64,000 nucleotides of DNA. It comes from Pseudovibrio exalbescens DSM 16456. GTDB taxonomy: Bacteria > Pseudomonadota > Alphaproteobacteria > Rhizobiales > Stappiaceae. A model generated the notes under the pieces. It worked only from the letters and a program-made list of their open reading frames with translations, was not told the origin of the DNA and made no database searches. The stretch spans positions 1 to 64,000 of the forward strand of contig NZ_AUGS01000017.1 in the NCBI RefSeq assembly GCF_000422785.1, written 5' to 3'. Below are positions 35,086 through 43,354 of this stretch, piece after piece (the first letter of the stretch is position 1; each line of letters begins with the position of its first letter). The translations under genes were made by a program, and so were the position numbers.

Positions 35086-35520
35086 TTAGCCTCCAATCAG
35101 ATGACGCAGGACGAAAACGGTGATGAAGCCGGTCGCCATAAAGGTCAGTGTTGCTGCAATTGATCGAACGGAAAGACGGGAAATGCCGCAGACCCCGTGT
35201 CCGCTGGTGCAACCATTGCCGTAAACTGAGCCAAACCCAACCAGCAGGCCCGCTACTGCTAGAAGGGGCAAACCGGCTGTAAAGGTTTGTAGTATCGGCC
35301 CTCCGGTCAGGACTTGATAAAGCAGGGGAGCAGCCACCAGTCCAATGATAAAGGCCGCTTCCCAGCCGCGATCTCGGGCGCTGCCCGACGGTGGGAGGAG
35401 ACGGCTTGCAATGCCGCTGATACCAGCTATACGGCCCAACCCGGCGTATAGCATGATTGCCGCACTGCCGATCAATATGCCGCCTGCGAAAGAAGTGAGA
35501 GGCGTAAAACTCGTTTCCAT
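35086..35520 (-). CDS. YeeE/YedE-family membrane protein, first half
   Basis: A 144-aa inner-membrane protein with about four helices. FAGGILIGSAAIMLYAGLGRIAGISGIASRLL opens the family pattern and GSVYGNGCTSGHGVCGISRLS holds two cysteines of the kind that line the thiosulfate path in TsuA. It is the first gene of the split importer, followed after 3 bp by the second half. An inverted repeat lies 53 bp upstream of its start. No ArsR-type regulator gene (BigR/SqrR) is present in the window. Confidence 0.88.
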   Translation of the reverse strand: METSFTPLTSFAGGILIGSAAIMLYAGLGRIAGISGIASRLLPPSGSARDRGWEAAFIIGLVAAPLLYQVLTGGPILQTFTAGLPLLAVAGLLVGFGSVYGNGCTSGHGVCGISRLSVRSIAATLTFMATGFITVFVLRHLIGG

Positions 35521-35572
35521 GGTCCAGTCCGAGGTTGACGCTGCTTTTTGGGAACAGCGGATAAATATGGCT

Positions 35573-35590
35573 TATTAGGTAAATCTAATA
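35573..35590 (-). promoter_or_regulatory. Inverted repeat upstream of the sulfur importer
   Basis: TATTAG-N6-CTAATA forms a perfect 6-bp dyad in an A+T-rich promoter region. It resembles the AT-rich operators of ArsR-family persulfide sensors such as BigR, which often control YeeE/DUF442 genes. Assignment is inference. Confidence 0.5.
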
Positions 35591-35629
35591 TAATGTCGCA
35601 GCGTGGCGGTCAACACGCGACTTTCGTCA

Positions 35630-36826
35630 CTATCGATTATTTTTGGCAGGTTCGCCGTGTAGTCGTTGGGAGCCCAGACCATGGACGGCCACCATTGCAC
35701 ACCCGGCAAGCAGCGCCCAGAACGCACTGCCGATACCGAATGCGCTGACACCTGACGTGGCAATCAGGAAAGTTAACATGGCTGCCTCGCGGTTTTTGGT
35801 GTCTTGCAACGCACCGCTCATGGAGGCCGTCAGCGCACCAATGAGAGCCAGTCCGGCGACTGCTTCGATGAGGATCGGGGGCGACAGGGATATGAAGGCG
35901 ACGGCTGCTGCTGCAAAAATGCCTAGAAATATGTAGAGGAAACCGCCAAATACTGCCGCCCAATATCGCTTGTCTGGATTGGGGTGAACGTCGTCACCAG
36001 CGCACATGGCGGCAGTGATTGCGGCCATGTTGACGGACAGTGCACCAAAAGGCGCGCCGACAAGCGTTGCGAGGCCTGTTGACCCGATGGTGGGCCCAGA
36101 GCGTGGCTTGTACCCGAAGCTGTTGAGTATTGCCATGCCCGGTATGTTCTGAGAGGCCATGGTGACGATGTAAAGGGGAATGGCTATTCCAACGAAACCG
36201 GCCCATGTGAACTCGGGGGCAACAAAGAGAGGTTTGGCGATCCAAGTTGCGCTGCTCATCTCGGAAAGGTCAGTTGTCATGGCAATCGCAATGGCGGTTG
36301 CAACAACAGCGGCGGGAACGGCTGCGATCTTGTTGATACGACCAACAATCAGCCAGACCAGGATTATGGGCAGCGCAAGCATAGGCAGTTCACCGACTGC
36401 CTTGATAGGGGCAAGACATAGCCCCATGAGAACGCCCGAAAGCATGGCCTGCGCGATACTGGTGGGAATTGCGGCAATGAGGCGTTCCAATGGGCGAAAG
36501 AAAGCGGTGGCCATGACAAGAACACCGACAACTGCAAAAGCACCGGTTGCCACCGCGAATCCGCCATCAAGCGGCGCAGACGATGCCAACAGCGCGGCAC
36601 CGGGAGTGGACCATGCGATGCTTATAGGCATCCTTTTTTTCAAACTCAGTATAACGGCCAGACCACCCATCAATACGGCCAGAGCCATAAGGCCTGACGC
36701 GGCTTCTGCCGGAGTGGCGCCAACTTGCCTGAGCCCCTGAATGACAACGGCAAAGGAACTGGCAAAACCAACAAAGGCGGCCAAAAAACCCGCCAGAATT
36801 GCCGAGGATGAAATCGATTTAACCAT
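35630..36826 (-). CDS. benE: BenE-family transporter (benzoate/H+ symporter-like)
   Basis: A 398-aa inner-membrane transporter with about 12 helices. The start SSAILAGFLAAFVGFASSFAVVIQGLRQVGATPAEAASGLMAL and the SIAWSTPGAALLAS block are typical of BenE/YdcO proteins, as are the later NIPGMAILNSFGYKP, TGLATLVGAPFGALSVNMAAITAAMCAG and ANPDKRYWAA-like segments (here HPNPDKRYWAAVFGGFLYIFLG). The family is named for benzoate uptake in Acinetobacter, but no benzoate-catabolic gene lies here, so the substrate is open. It is monocistronic and ends 110 bp before the sulfur importer gene on the same strand. Confidence 0.88.
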   Translation of the reverse strand: MVKSISSSAILAGFLAAFVGFASSFAVVIQGLRQVGATPAEAASGLMALAVLMGGLAVILSLKKRMPISIAWSTPGAALLASSAPLDGGFAVATGAFAVVGVLVMATAFFRPLERLIAAIPTSIAQAMLSGVLMGLCLAPIKAVGELPMLALPIILVWLIVGRINKIAAVPAAVVATAIAIAMTTDLSEMSSATWIAKPLFVAPEFTWAGFVGIAIPLYIVTMASQNIPGMAILNSFGYKPRSGPTIGSTGLATLVGAPFGALSVNMAAITAAMCAGDDVHPNPDKRYWAAVFGGFLYIFLGIFAAAAVAFISLSPPILIEAVAGLALIGALTASMSGALQDTKNREAAMLTFLIATSGVSAFGIGSAFWALLAGCAMVAVHGLGSQRLHGEPAKNNR

Positions 36827-36961
36827 GAGAAACCCGAGTCAGCATGTCCTAAGTCAACTGTCTTAGGGTAAGCATCGAGCTTGCTAAGTAAATACCCGAT
36901 GTGTGGCTGGCTTGGTAAGCCCGTTATAGTGACCTTGCAAAAAGGGCGGGGGATTTCATCG

Positions 36962-37288
36962 ATGACAAAAAGTGTGCCGAACAAGGTGCGCGCCAACTGG
37001 CAGATCTACGCTGTCTTCATCAACGTGGCGATTCCGGGCCTGTACATGGTCGCACAGCATACGCTTTTTGAAATTCCGCATTCGGTATTTGCAGCGGAGT
37101 TGCCGGGCAGCGTCGGTCTGGCGCTTTTCATGATACTCACCCTTTGCAACATGTATTTGGCCATACTGTTGGCGGGTTGGCAGCGCTGGTTCATTCTTTC
37201 CATAATGGTATTGAACGCTGCCAGCCTTGTGCTGCTCAGCATGTTGTCTGCATTCAATGCCCTGACGCTGATACCGTTGTTGTTTTAA
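36962..37288 (+). CDS. Small three-helix membrane protein, unknown function
   Basis: A 108-aa protein with a basic N-terminus (TKSVPNKVRANWQ) and three hydrophobic segments: IYAVFINVAIPGLYMVAQHTL, VGLALFMILTLCNMYLAILLAG and FILSIMVLNAASLVLLSMLSA. No family is recognised. GGCGGGGG lies before ATG 36962; the longer frame from 36881 has no ribosome site and a non-conserved look. It is divergent from benE and its stop codon overlaps the stop of the 45-aa peptide gene on the other strand, a tail-to-tail contact with four shared bases. Confidence 0.6.
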   Translation: MTKSVPNKVRANWQIYAVFINVAIPGLYMVAQHTLFEIPHSVFAAELPGSVGLALFMILTLCNMYLAILLAGWQRWFILSIMVLNAASLVLLSMLSAFNALTLIPLLF

Positions 37289-37422
37289 GAGCCATCGCTC
37301 TCTTTGCCATCTCGTTTTCGGTTGGGGCTTTCCACACCAATTGGCGCGAAATAGAGCCAAACCAGCAACGCGATGAACGCGAACACTTCAATGTTCATTA
37401 TTGTATCCAGAAGGTCGCTCAT
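37285..37422 (-). CDS. 45-aa single-helix membrane peptide coupled to the BCCT transporter
   Basis: A short frame that begins MSDLLDTIMNIEVFAFIALL, has one hydrophobic helix (about residues 12-29, EVFAFIALLVWLYFAPIG) and ends in a polar basic tail ESPNRKRDGKESDGS. GAGGAG lies 9-14 bases before the ATG, within the end of the BCCT gene, and the ATG overlaps the BCCT stop (ATGA), so translation is coupled. This is a strong sign of a real gene. It could be a small accessory subunit of the transporter. No homologue is recognised. Confidence 0.72.
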   Translation of the reverse strand: MSDLLDTIMNIEVFAFIALLVWLYFAPIGVESPNRKRDGKESDGS

Positions 37423-38909
37423 GTTGTCTTCTCCTCAGCTCTCAGGGTTTTGAGGAACGCCACAACCAAAAGGCAAACAATAAAGACAAAGGGTAGCGCG
37501 CCAAGTGCGATGATGGTTTTCACTGTGGCGACATCTCCTGTGAGGATCATCACAAAGCCTAATCCGCCGAGCAACAGACCCCAGATGAGCTTGATGCGTG
37601 CTGGTGGATCAACGTCTCCTTCACAGGAAAACATGGAAAGGACGAAGGCGGCACTCACAACACTGGTTACGATGAAGAGGAATGTTGCAACGATCACCGC
37701 AATGCTCGTGAAAACGGGATAGGGAAACATGTTGAGCACGAAATAAGTGACAGCATCAAGGTTCGTACGTGTGATCTCCAGAATCGGGACCGTATCCACG
37801 AGGGCTGCATGAAAACCGACGCCACCGAAAACGCCAAACCATATGATTGAAAACGCTGTTGGTACCAGCACTACCCCGCAGAGAAACTCACGAATGGTTC
37901 GACCCCGTGAAATGCGGGCAATAAAAACGCCAACAAATGGAGCCCAGGCGAGCCACCAGACCATGTAGTTCAGTGTCCAGGCTTGGAACCAATTGTTTAC
38001 GGTTTCATCCATGAACGTGAAGGTGCGAAACCCGTGCGGCACAACATTCGAAAGATACTCGCCAAAGGATTGGACTAATCCTCCCATTATGTAGTGCGTA
38101 GGTCCGGTCAACAGCAGGAATAGTAGAAGGCCAATTGCAATCGCCATTGCCAAGTTTGCTAGCAATGACATGCCTGAGCCAAGGTCCACCACCAGCGCTG
38201 GAAAATAGCAGAGGCAAAGGAGCGCAAATACAATCACGGTGACGCTCATGCCAGAACTCTCCATGCCGAACATGATGTTGACACCTTCTTGAACCTGAAA
38301 GACACCCATGGCCACTGAGCCGCCCAGCCCAATGGCGATCGCAAAAATGGCGAGAAGGTCGCTGATCCAAGCCACAGCTTTCACCAGCGGGCTGTTGCCG
38401 AAGCCGTAGCGAATGGGTGCCCCGATTACACTTGGTTCGCCTTTCCGGAACCCAAAGTAAGCGATGACCAGCCCCGTCATGGCATAGACGGCCCATGCAT
38501 GCAGGCCCCAATGAAAATTGGTCACAAACAGAGCCTTGTCGGCGGCAAAGTTCTCGTTGGTTTGCTCGGTTAGGGTCAGGAAATGCGTCACGGGTTCAGC
38601 CGTCGCCCAGTAGAGCAACCCAACCCCCATCCCGGCCGAGAACAGCATGGTAAGCCAGGATATGACGTCAAACTCAGGTTCATCGTCGTCCTTGCCGAGC
38701 TTTATGTTCCCATAGCGGCTGACTGCGAGCGTAAAGCTGATAATGAGCAAGAAACTCACTGTCAGCATAATAAACCAGCCACGTGAGGTGAACTGTATCG
38801 CCACCAGTTCAGAGGCGACAGCGGCAAGACTCTTGACATCGTAGAGACCCCAAGCCGAAACAAATGCGGTCAAGGCTAGCGCAATCAAGAGTTTGGGCTT
38901 GGCAAACAT
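37419..38909 (-). CDS. BCCT-family transporter (betaine/choline/carnitine)
   Basis: A 496-aa inner-membrane transporter with 12 helices. Family signatures include SAGMGVGLLYWATAEPVTHF in helix 3-4 and the helix 8 stretch WTLNYMVWWLAWAPFVGVFIARISRGRTIREF, with the Trp box that binds a trimethylammonium group. It lacks the long C-terminal osmosensing tail seen in BetT/BetP. ATG 38909 has GAAGGA 8 bases ahead and gives a typical start, so the upstream ATG at 38939 is set aside. The glycine of GMGVGL is the position that, as G-M-G-I-G versus other patterns, separates Na+ from H+ coupling; I cannot settle this by eye. A 45-aa membrane peptide gene follows with a 4-bp overlap. Confidence 0.92.
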   Translation of the reverse strand: MFAKPKLLIALALTAFVSAWGLYDVKSLAAVASELVAIQFTSRGWFIMLTVSFLLIISFTLAVSRYGNIKLGKDDDEPEFDVISWLTMLFSAGMGVGLLYWATAEPVTHFLTLTEQTNENFAADKALFVTNFHWGLHAWAVYAMTGLVIAYFGFRKGEPSVIGAPIRYGFGNSPLVKAVAWISDLLAIFAIAIGLGGSVAMGVFQVQEGVNIMFGMESSGMSVTVIVFALLCLCYFPALVVDLGSGMSLLANLAMAIAIGLLLFLLLTGPTHYIMGGLVQSFGEYLSNVVPHGFRTFTFMDETVNNWFQAWTLNYMVWWLAWAPFVGVFIARISRGRTIREFLCGVVLVPTAFSIIWFGVFGGVGFHAALVDTVPILEITRTNLDAVTYFVLNMFPYPVFTSIAVIVATFLFIVTSVVSAAFVLSMFSCEGDVDPPARIKLIWGLLLGGLGFVMILTGDVATVKTIIALGALPFVFIVCLLVVAFLKTLRAEEKTT

Positions 38910-38995
38910 CTGGCATCCTTCTCGCTCGGAAGAAGACAAGGTTACGGGCCAAGCATACTGTTTAATGGTGAAGGTGTCGTTAGGGGAAAGCAGTC

Positions 38996-39029
38996 AGGGT
39001 GCCCTGGCGTATTTGTGCCAGTGCACCCT
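38996..39029. terminator. Imperfect hairpin after queF
   Basis: AGGGTGCCCTGGC pairs imperfectly with GCCAGTGCACCCT around an 8-base loop. It lies 22 bp past the queF stop on the minus strand. U tracts are weak on the minus side and better on the plus side (TTGCTTTTTC), where no gene ends. Confidence 0.4.
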
Positions 39030-39050
39030 TTGCTTTTTCAGCCTGGCAGT

Positions 39051-39512
39051 TTACCCGCGGCCACGGTAGGGCTGAACGCCTTGGTCAGGGACCCAAGTGC
39101 CTGAGGGCACCTCGCCGTGTTGCCAGAATACATCAATCGGCATGCCCCCACGTGGATACCAGTAACCCCCAATGCGCAACCAGCGGGGCTCGATCAACGC
39201 AACAATTCGCTTGCCAATGGCAACGGTACAATCTTCGTGAAATGCGCCGTGGTTTCGGAACGACAAGAGGTAGAGTTTCAAGCTTTTGCTTTCGACCAAC
39301 CATTTGTCGGCCACAAAGTCCAGCACAAGATGAGCGAAGTCGGGCTGACTAGTAACCGGGCAGATCGAGGTAAACTCCGGCATTGTAAACCGGGTTACAT
39401 AGTTGGTGTCCGGATGAGGATTTGGCACGCGTTCCAGCACGGCTTCATCGGGACATTGCGGCAGGGCGCTGGCGGCGCCGAGTTGGCTTAGGCCTTGTTC
39501 GGTATGAGACAT
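39051..39512 (-). CDS. queF: NADPH-dependent 7-cyano-7-deazaguanine reductase QueF
   Basis: A 153-aa single-domain T-fold enzyme of the short (YkvM) type, which reduces preQ0 to preQ1 in queuosine synthesis. The thioimide-forming C51 lies in [18 protein letters not shown], with D58 as proton donor; the NADPH/substrate motif [15 protein letters not shown] and the FHEDC block are intact. ATG 39512 is used because AAGGAAG lies upstream; the frame extends to 39542. It is 27 bp downstream of a VUT-family transporter gene, an arrangement that fits salvage or import of a deazaguanine precursor. Confidence 0.94.
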   Translation of the reverse strand: MSHTEQGLSQLGAASALPQCPDEAVLERVPNPHPDTNYVTRFTMPEFTSICPVTSQPDFAHLVLDFVADKWLVESKSLKLYLLSFRNHGAFHEDCTVAIGKRIVALIEPRWLRIGGYWYPRGGMPIDVFWQHGEVPSGTWVPDQGVQPYRGRG

Positions 39513-39538
39513 TCTGTTTCTTCCTTGTTGGGACCGGA

Positions 39539-40108
39539 TCACGCGGGCTGAAGGTTGCGGCGTTCATCATGGCGGCGCAGCAGGGCTACCAGTGGCAGGG
39601 TTGCCAGAACGATCCACGTCTTGCCGACCATCTGCTCAACCAAGAAATTCAGGTTGCCAAAGGCAAGCTGCAGGAAAATCAGGCTGTCCAGAACAAGGCC
39701 GACCAAGGAAGACAAGAAAACAGCACGTACCAAGCCGCGCCGTTGAAGCGGGGTGAACACCGCCAGATCTGCAAGCTCTGAAAACAAGAACGCCACAACG
39801 GAGGCAGCTACCAACGCTGGCGGAGCCACCATCCATGAAAGCAGTGCGCCGATGGCAATGGCAAGGAAGGCCCAGTTCAAGCCGAGGCGTCGTTGAACCA
39901 GATCGCGGAAAAGCAAGGCTGCGCCCACTACAACAACACCACTTGGTGCCATGAGGCCAAATCCGATGGGGATAAGGCACGGCCCATTGGCCGGGCAAAC
40001 GGTTCCAATGTTTGAGAGCATCCAATTGGAAAGGGGAATGCAGGCAGCAAACAGGGCAAGAAAGATCGCGCCCTCAAGGTGCTGCCTTGAGATACGTTGG
40101 GTCGTCAT
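39539..40108 (-). CDS. VUT-family transporter, putative queuosine-precursor importer
   Basis: A 189-aa inner-membrane protein with about six helices, related to YhhQ (VUT family). Typical pieces are [30 protein letters not shown] and [46 protein letters not shown]; the [12 protein letters not shown] and D-S-LIFL blocks are family hallmarks. YhhQ proteins import preQ0/preQ1, and queF is the next gene. ATG 40108 follows GTGAGGAG, so the longer frame from 40168 is rejected. Two copies of a stem-loop motif lie just upstream and the second ends at this ribosome site. Confidence 0.85.
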   Translation of the reverse strand: MTTQRISRQHLEGAIFLALFAACIPLSNWMLSNIGTVCPANGPCLIPIGFGLMAPSGVVVVGAALLFRDLVQRRLGLNWAFLAIAIGALLSWMVAPPALVAASVVAFLFSELADLAVFTPLQRRGLVRAVFLSSLVGLVLDSLIFLQLAFGNLNFLVEQMVGKTWIVLATLPLVALLRRHDERRNLQPA

Positions 40109-40121
40109 CAAGAACTCCTCA

Positions 40122-40196
40122 CGCTGACAGGCAGAATAGGCCTGGGCGTTTGTAGGTGTCGGGTTCATGCGCTGACAGGCGAAGCAGCCTGGGCGC
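40122..40196 (-). repeat. Tandem stem-loop motif upstream of the VUT transporter and queF
   Basis: Two near-identical elements at 40170-40195 and 40122-40148, 48 bp apart. On the minus strand each reads CGCCCAGGC - loop - GCCTGTCAGCG. The CAGGC/GCCTG inner stem and CGC/GCG outer stem are identical, while the loop differs in sequence and length (6 versus 7 bases), so structure rather than coding is conserved. The downstream copy abuts the GAGGAG ribosome site. It may be an RNA leader or an operator pair. Confidence 0.65.
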
Positions 40197-40273
40197 TATC
40201 GTGGCGTTCTAACTGCTTTTCCGGGAATCACCAGCCTTTTTATGCCACGGGTCCGCACATAGGTGTGGGCACT

Positions 40274-40720
40274 TCAGGAAGAGCGTTTGTTTTGCTCCCG
40301 CATGGTTGTGATGGCTTTTCGCATAAGGTGCAAAAACTGCTCTACTTCCCCAGGCGAGAAGTCTGCCAGAGCCGCGCCATTCTGCTCGTTCGCCGCAGTG
40401 TAGGCGAGTTGACGGATTTGTTTTGCCCGTTCCGTCAAAAACACTTGTTGTGCTCTGGAATCATCAGGATGAGGTTTGCGACAAACAAGGCCATCACGTT
40501 CCATGCGCTTGAGTGTGGCTGCCATGGTTGCTTGCTCGACATCTGTAGCCCGCACCAACTCTGCTTGAGTGAGGCCGTCCTTTTCCCATAACGCCAGCAG
40601 GGCAGGGAACTGACCAGTCGTGATGCCAAGTGCTTGAATACGCTCTTGAAGGCCCTCGGCGAACAGGCGTGCCAACTGGTTGGCGAGATAACCCGCAGAA
40701 TGATCCTTTAAAAAAGTCAT
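40274..40720 (-). CDS. MarR-family transcriptional regulator
   Basis: A 148-aa dimeric repressor. The winged helix is clear: LWEKDGLTQAELVRATDVEQATMAATLKRMERDGLVCRKPHPDDSRAQQVFLTERAKQI, with the wing DDSRAQ. AGAAGGG before ATG 40720 fixes the start (the frame runs to 40750). It is divergent from a cytochrome b561 gene. Two copies of a 12-bp palindrome fill the region between them, so the regulator probably controls both itself and that gene. The inducer is unknown. Confidence 0.92.
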   Translation of the reverse strand: MTFLKDHSAGYLANQLARLFAEGLQERIQALGITTGQFPALLALWEKDGLTQAELVRATDVEQATMAATLKRMERDGLVCRKPHPDDSRAQQVFLTERAKQIRQLAYTAANEQNGAALADFSPGEVEQFLHLMRKAITTMREQNKRSS

Positions 40721-40743
40721 GTGCCCTTCTAGCATAGAAATGA

Positions 40744-40778
40744 ATAGCATGCTATGTATATGATCAATAGCATACTAT
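40744..40778. promoter_or_regulatory. Paired MarR operators
   Basis: ATAGCATGCTAT (40744-40755), a perfect 12-bp palindrome, and ATAGCATACTAT (40767-40778), one mismatch, start 23 bp apart, about two helical turns. Both are followed by GTA. They lie between the divergent MarR and cytochrome b561 genes, 20 bp before the latter's start. Confidence 0.75.
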
Positions 40779-40797
40779 GTAAATTCATGAGGACGGC

Positions 40798-41331
40798 ATG
40801 AAAAGCACTTCAACTCAATACGGGACCATTGCTGTAACTTTGCATTGGCTTAGCGCCGCGGTAATCGTTGCGCTTTTGGCTTCAGGTTTTTTGTCGGGCG
40901 CTGCTACAGGTGAGGTAGGGCGTAAAACCATTCTCGCAGCTCATGTGCCCATGGGACTGGGTGTTTTGGTTCTTACCGTGCTAAGGATTCTTTGGTGGCT
41001 TGTGGCGGATCGCAAGCCGCTCCCGGGCTCTACTGCAAATATGTGGCAGCACAGGCTGGCACAGATTGTCCATGCACTAACCTATGTTCTCATTCTGCTG
41101 CTTTGCATTAGCGGCATTGGTATGATGGCGTTAACGGGCGCCGCTGGGGTGCTGTTCGATGTTACAGCTGGCCCTCTTCCAGATTTTACCGAGGTTGCGC
41201 CGCGGGCATTACATGGTTTGGGTGCGCGTTTATTGATGGCCTTGTTGGCCCTTCATGTTGTGGCGGCGTTGTACCATCACTTCGTTCGCCGGGATCAGCC
41301 GATTTCTCGCATGTGGTATGCGCAGAAATGA
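40798..41331 (+). CDS. Cytochrome b561-family protein
   Basis: A 177-aa di-haem inner-membrane protein with four helices. Haem-ligand histidines are visible in VTLHWLSA, AAHVPMGLG and the last helix pair LHGLGARLLMALLALHVVAALYHHFVRRD. It begins with the usual YGTIAVTLHWLSA and ends HHFVRRDQPISRMW, matching the YodB/CybB group that passes electrons from quinol to unknown acceptors or to oxygen radicals. GAGGA precedes the ATG. It is controlled, by inference, by the divergent MarR protein. Confidence 0.92.
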   Translation: MKSTSTQYGTIAVTLHWLSAAVIVALLASGFLSGAATGEVGRKTILAAHVPMGLGVLVLTVLRILWWLVADRKPLPGSTANMWQHRLAQIVHALTYVLILLLCISGIGMMALTGAAGVLFDVTAGPLPDFTEVAPRALHGLGARLLMALLALHVVAALYHHFVRRDQPISRMWYAQK

Positions 41332-41378
41332 TACTCGTCAGAGCTGTTGTCCATCATCAACAATGCGCGGGCCATGCG

Positions 41379-42146
41379 TTAGGATGAACCGGTGGTTTGT
41401 ATGTCAGGCGTGATCAGGCATGATCGAAAAAAGTCTGGGTTCTCACTCAAAAAGTCGGGGGAGTAGTAGCGTTTCACGGCTGCTGCTTCCGATGCTGACA
41501 ATGCAAACCTTGTTTCGCTGGTAAGAGTGTGTCGTTTGCCGTCTTCGTCATTCCAGATCGTATTCAGTGCAATGACGTAGTTTCCAGGCTCAACCCAATC
41601 AATCAAAGGCTGGTAGGCATTGCTCAGTGCAGAAATCAACTCCGGGTCGATGTCGTACTCTTCCTCGATGTCGAAAGAAAAGCCGCTGTAACCGAGGGCG
41701 TCGTCGAGACGAGGCAGCAACACACGCATGGCTTCGATGTTCTGATTGGACCAATCCGGATCAAAAACGGCGCTCGCGACCCAGTGTTCGGTTGGAGCTA
41801 TTGCCTTTCTGACAAAGGGTTCGAAAACGGGCCGCATCAATGCGTCGACCTTTTTCTCCGATTGCACTCGTGGGTCCTGGAAATCCGCCACGAGGGTGCC
41901 TTGTTGGTCCCTTAATTTCAGGCGAATTGAAAGAATGGTGGCGTATCCATCGCCAACATTTTGGTAAGGCACTTTGGTTGTTAAAAATACGCCTTGCTTG
42001 CCGCAGCGAAGGGCGAAGTCGGCGATTTCATCCTCCACGACCTCACCAGACTGGAAGTAAGTATAAAGCGGCGGAAATTGGCTCGCGACCAGCGCTGCCA
42101 ATGCAATAATCGTCGCCCCAACGGATGAGATGCGTTCAATATTCAT
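41379..42146 (-). CDS. Hypothetical membrane-anchored protein
   Basis: A 255-aa protein of unknown function. Residues 9-32 (VGATIIALAALVASQFPPLYTYF) form one membrane helix or uncleaved signal; the rest is a soluble, mostly beta, acidic domain with DFQDPRVQSEKKVDALMRP and ALNTIWNDEDGKRHTLTSETRFALSAS. It has two or three cysteines and no metal or catalytic motif I recognise. It is transcribed alone between the b561 gene (convergent) and the LacI gene (same strand, 122 bp upstream), and has no obvious link to either. Confidence 0.6.
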   Translation of the reverse strand: MNIERISSVGATIIALAALVASQFPPLYTYFQSGEVVEDEIADFALRCGKQGVFLTTKVPYQNVGDGYATILSIRLKLRDQQGTLVADFQDPRVQSEKKVDALMRPVFEPFVRKAIAPTEHWVASAVFDPDWSNQNIEAMRVLLPRLDDALGYSGFSFDIEEEYDIDPELISALSNAYQPLIDWVEPGNYVIALNTIWNDEDGKRHTLTSETRFALSASEAAAVKRYYSPDFLSENPDFFRSCLITPDIQTTGSS

Positions 42147-42268
42147 GAAAAATCCAGAGTTTGAAATTTTTACTACGCCAAGAACACCAAAAACGAGAGT
42201 AGCGTAGCAATGGATATTTTCAATTGTACTTGTGATCGCGTTTGCGTCTCATCATCGCGTGAAACAAG

Positions 42269-43303
42269 TTAGCGCCGTCTCGCTGTTGATTGTCGTGGAA
42301 CCAATTCAAAGCCCACATCCTGATTGCGGTCAGCAACGGATCCTGGCTCTGCAATTTCATCCAGAATCATCTGAATGGCACGCCGTCCGATATCATAGCG
42401 CGGGGTGGCAACGGAGGTGATTTCCGGCATCATGTTGCGGGCGATATCAATATCGTTGAAACCGCAAATGCCCAGATCATCCGGCACCTGAATGTTACGG
42501 CGTTGTGCTTCGGTCAAGACGCCGATTGCAAGGTCATCATTGTTGCAAAGAATGGCGTCAACGTCCGGGGTCTTCGCCAAAAGCGCCTCAAACAGTTGCC
42601 GTCCCATGCTGACGGATGACGGCTGCAGGGTTGTAACTATGCGCTTTTCATCCAGCTTGCCTGCGTCCTTGCATACGTCCTTGAACCCCTCATAGCGGGC
42701 CTGCGACCGCGGATCCATTCGGGCTCCAAGGAACCCAAGTTTTGTATATCCTTGTTCCAAAAGATGGCGGGTCGCGGTTCGGGCAGCCTCTTTGTGATCA
42801 AATCCGATCGCCATGTCTGCGGGCTGAGGGCCGATATCCATGATTTGCACCAGAGGGCAGGGGGCGTTTTTCAGCATGCGTGTTGCTTCTTGGGTCTGAT
42901 CAAAACCTGAGAGGATCAAACCAGCTGGTTTTTGCCGTAAGAATACCCGCAATAGTTCCTGCTCTTTCAGTGCGCTATACCGAAAGTTGCCGATTTGGAC
43001 GAAAAATCGGGTTTCTTCAATCCCATCGTAGACTCCGCGCACAACATCGGCGAAAACATTGTTTGTAAGGGATGGTACGAGCAGGCCGATCGTCGTCGAG
43101 GTCTTGGATGCCAGTGCAGATGCGGCCGGATCCGGTGCATATCCCAGTTTGGCAATTGCCGCTTCGACTTTCAGGCGCGATGCCTTTGATACCTTCTCAG
43201 GACTCCGGATGGTGCGCGATACAGTGATTGCGCTAACACCGGCCTCTCTGGCTACATCACTCAGTGTCGGACTGGCTGTGGGTGAATAACTTCCTTTTTT
43301 CAT
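42269..43303 (-). CDS. LacI-family regulator of the sugar-acid module
   Basis: A 344-aa repressor. The helix-turn-helix and hinge lie at about 12-68 (TLSDVAREAGVSAITVSRTIRSPEKVS ... KLGYAPDPAASALAS), followed by a periplasmic-binding-protein-like sensor with TTIGLLVPSLTNNVFADVVRGV and ILCNNDDLAIGVLTEAQRRNIQVPDDLGICGFNDIDIA. The group resembles GntR (gluconate) regulators. It is divergent from the TRAP-dehydratase operon; a 14-bp LacI-type palindrome lies between -35 and -10 of that operon. The inducer is likely a sugar acid imported by the TRAP system. Confidence 0.9.
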   Translation of the reverse strand: MKKGSYSPTASPTLSDVAREAGVSAITVSRTIRSPEKVSKASRLKVEAAIAKLGYAPDPAASALASKTSTTIGLLVPSLTNNVFADVVRGVYDGIEETRFFVQIGNFRYSALKEQELLRVFLRQKPAGLILSGFDQTQEATRMLKNAPCPLVQIMDIGPQPADMAIGFDHKEAARTATRHLLEQGYTKLGFLGARMDPRSQARYEGFKDVCKDAGKLDEKRIVTTLQPSSVSMGRQLFEALLAKTPDVDAILCNNDDLAIGVLTEAQRRNIQVPDDLGICGFNDIDIARNMMPEITSVATPRYDIGRRAIQMILDEIAEPGSVADRNQDVGFELVPRQSTARRR

Positions 43304-43354
43304 AGCTTTAAATATGTCTCTCAGGTTTCTTTCGCAGAATCTTACACGAACTTT

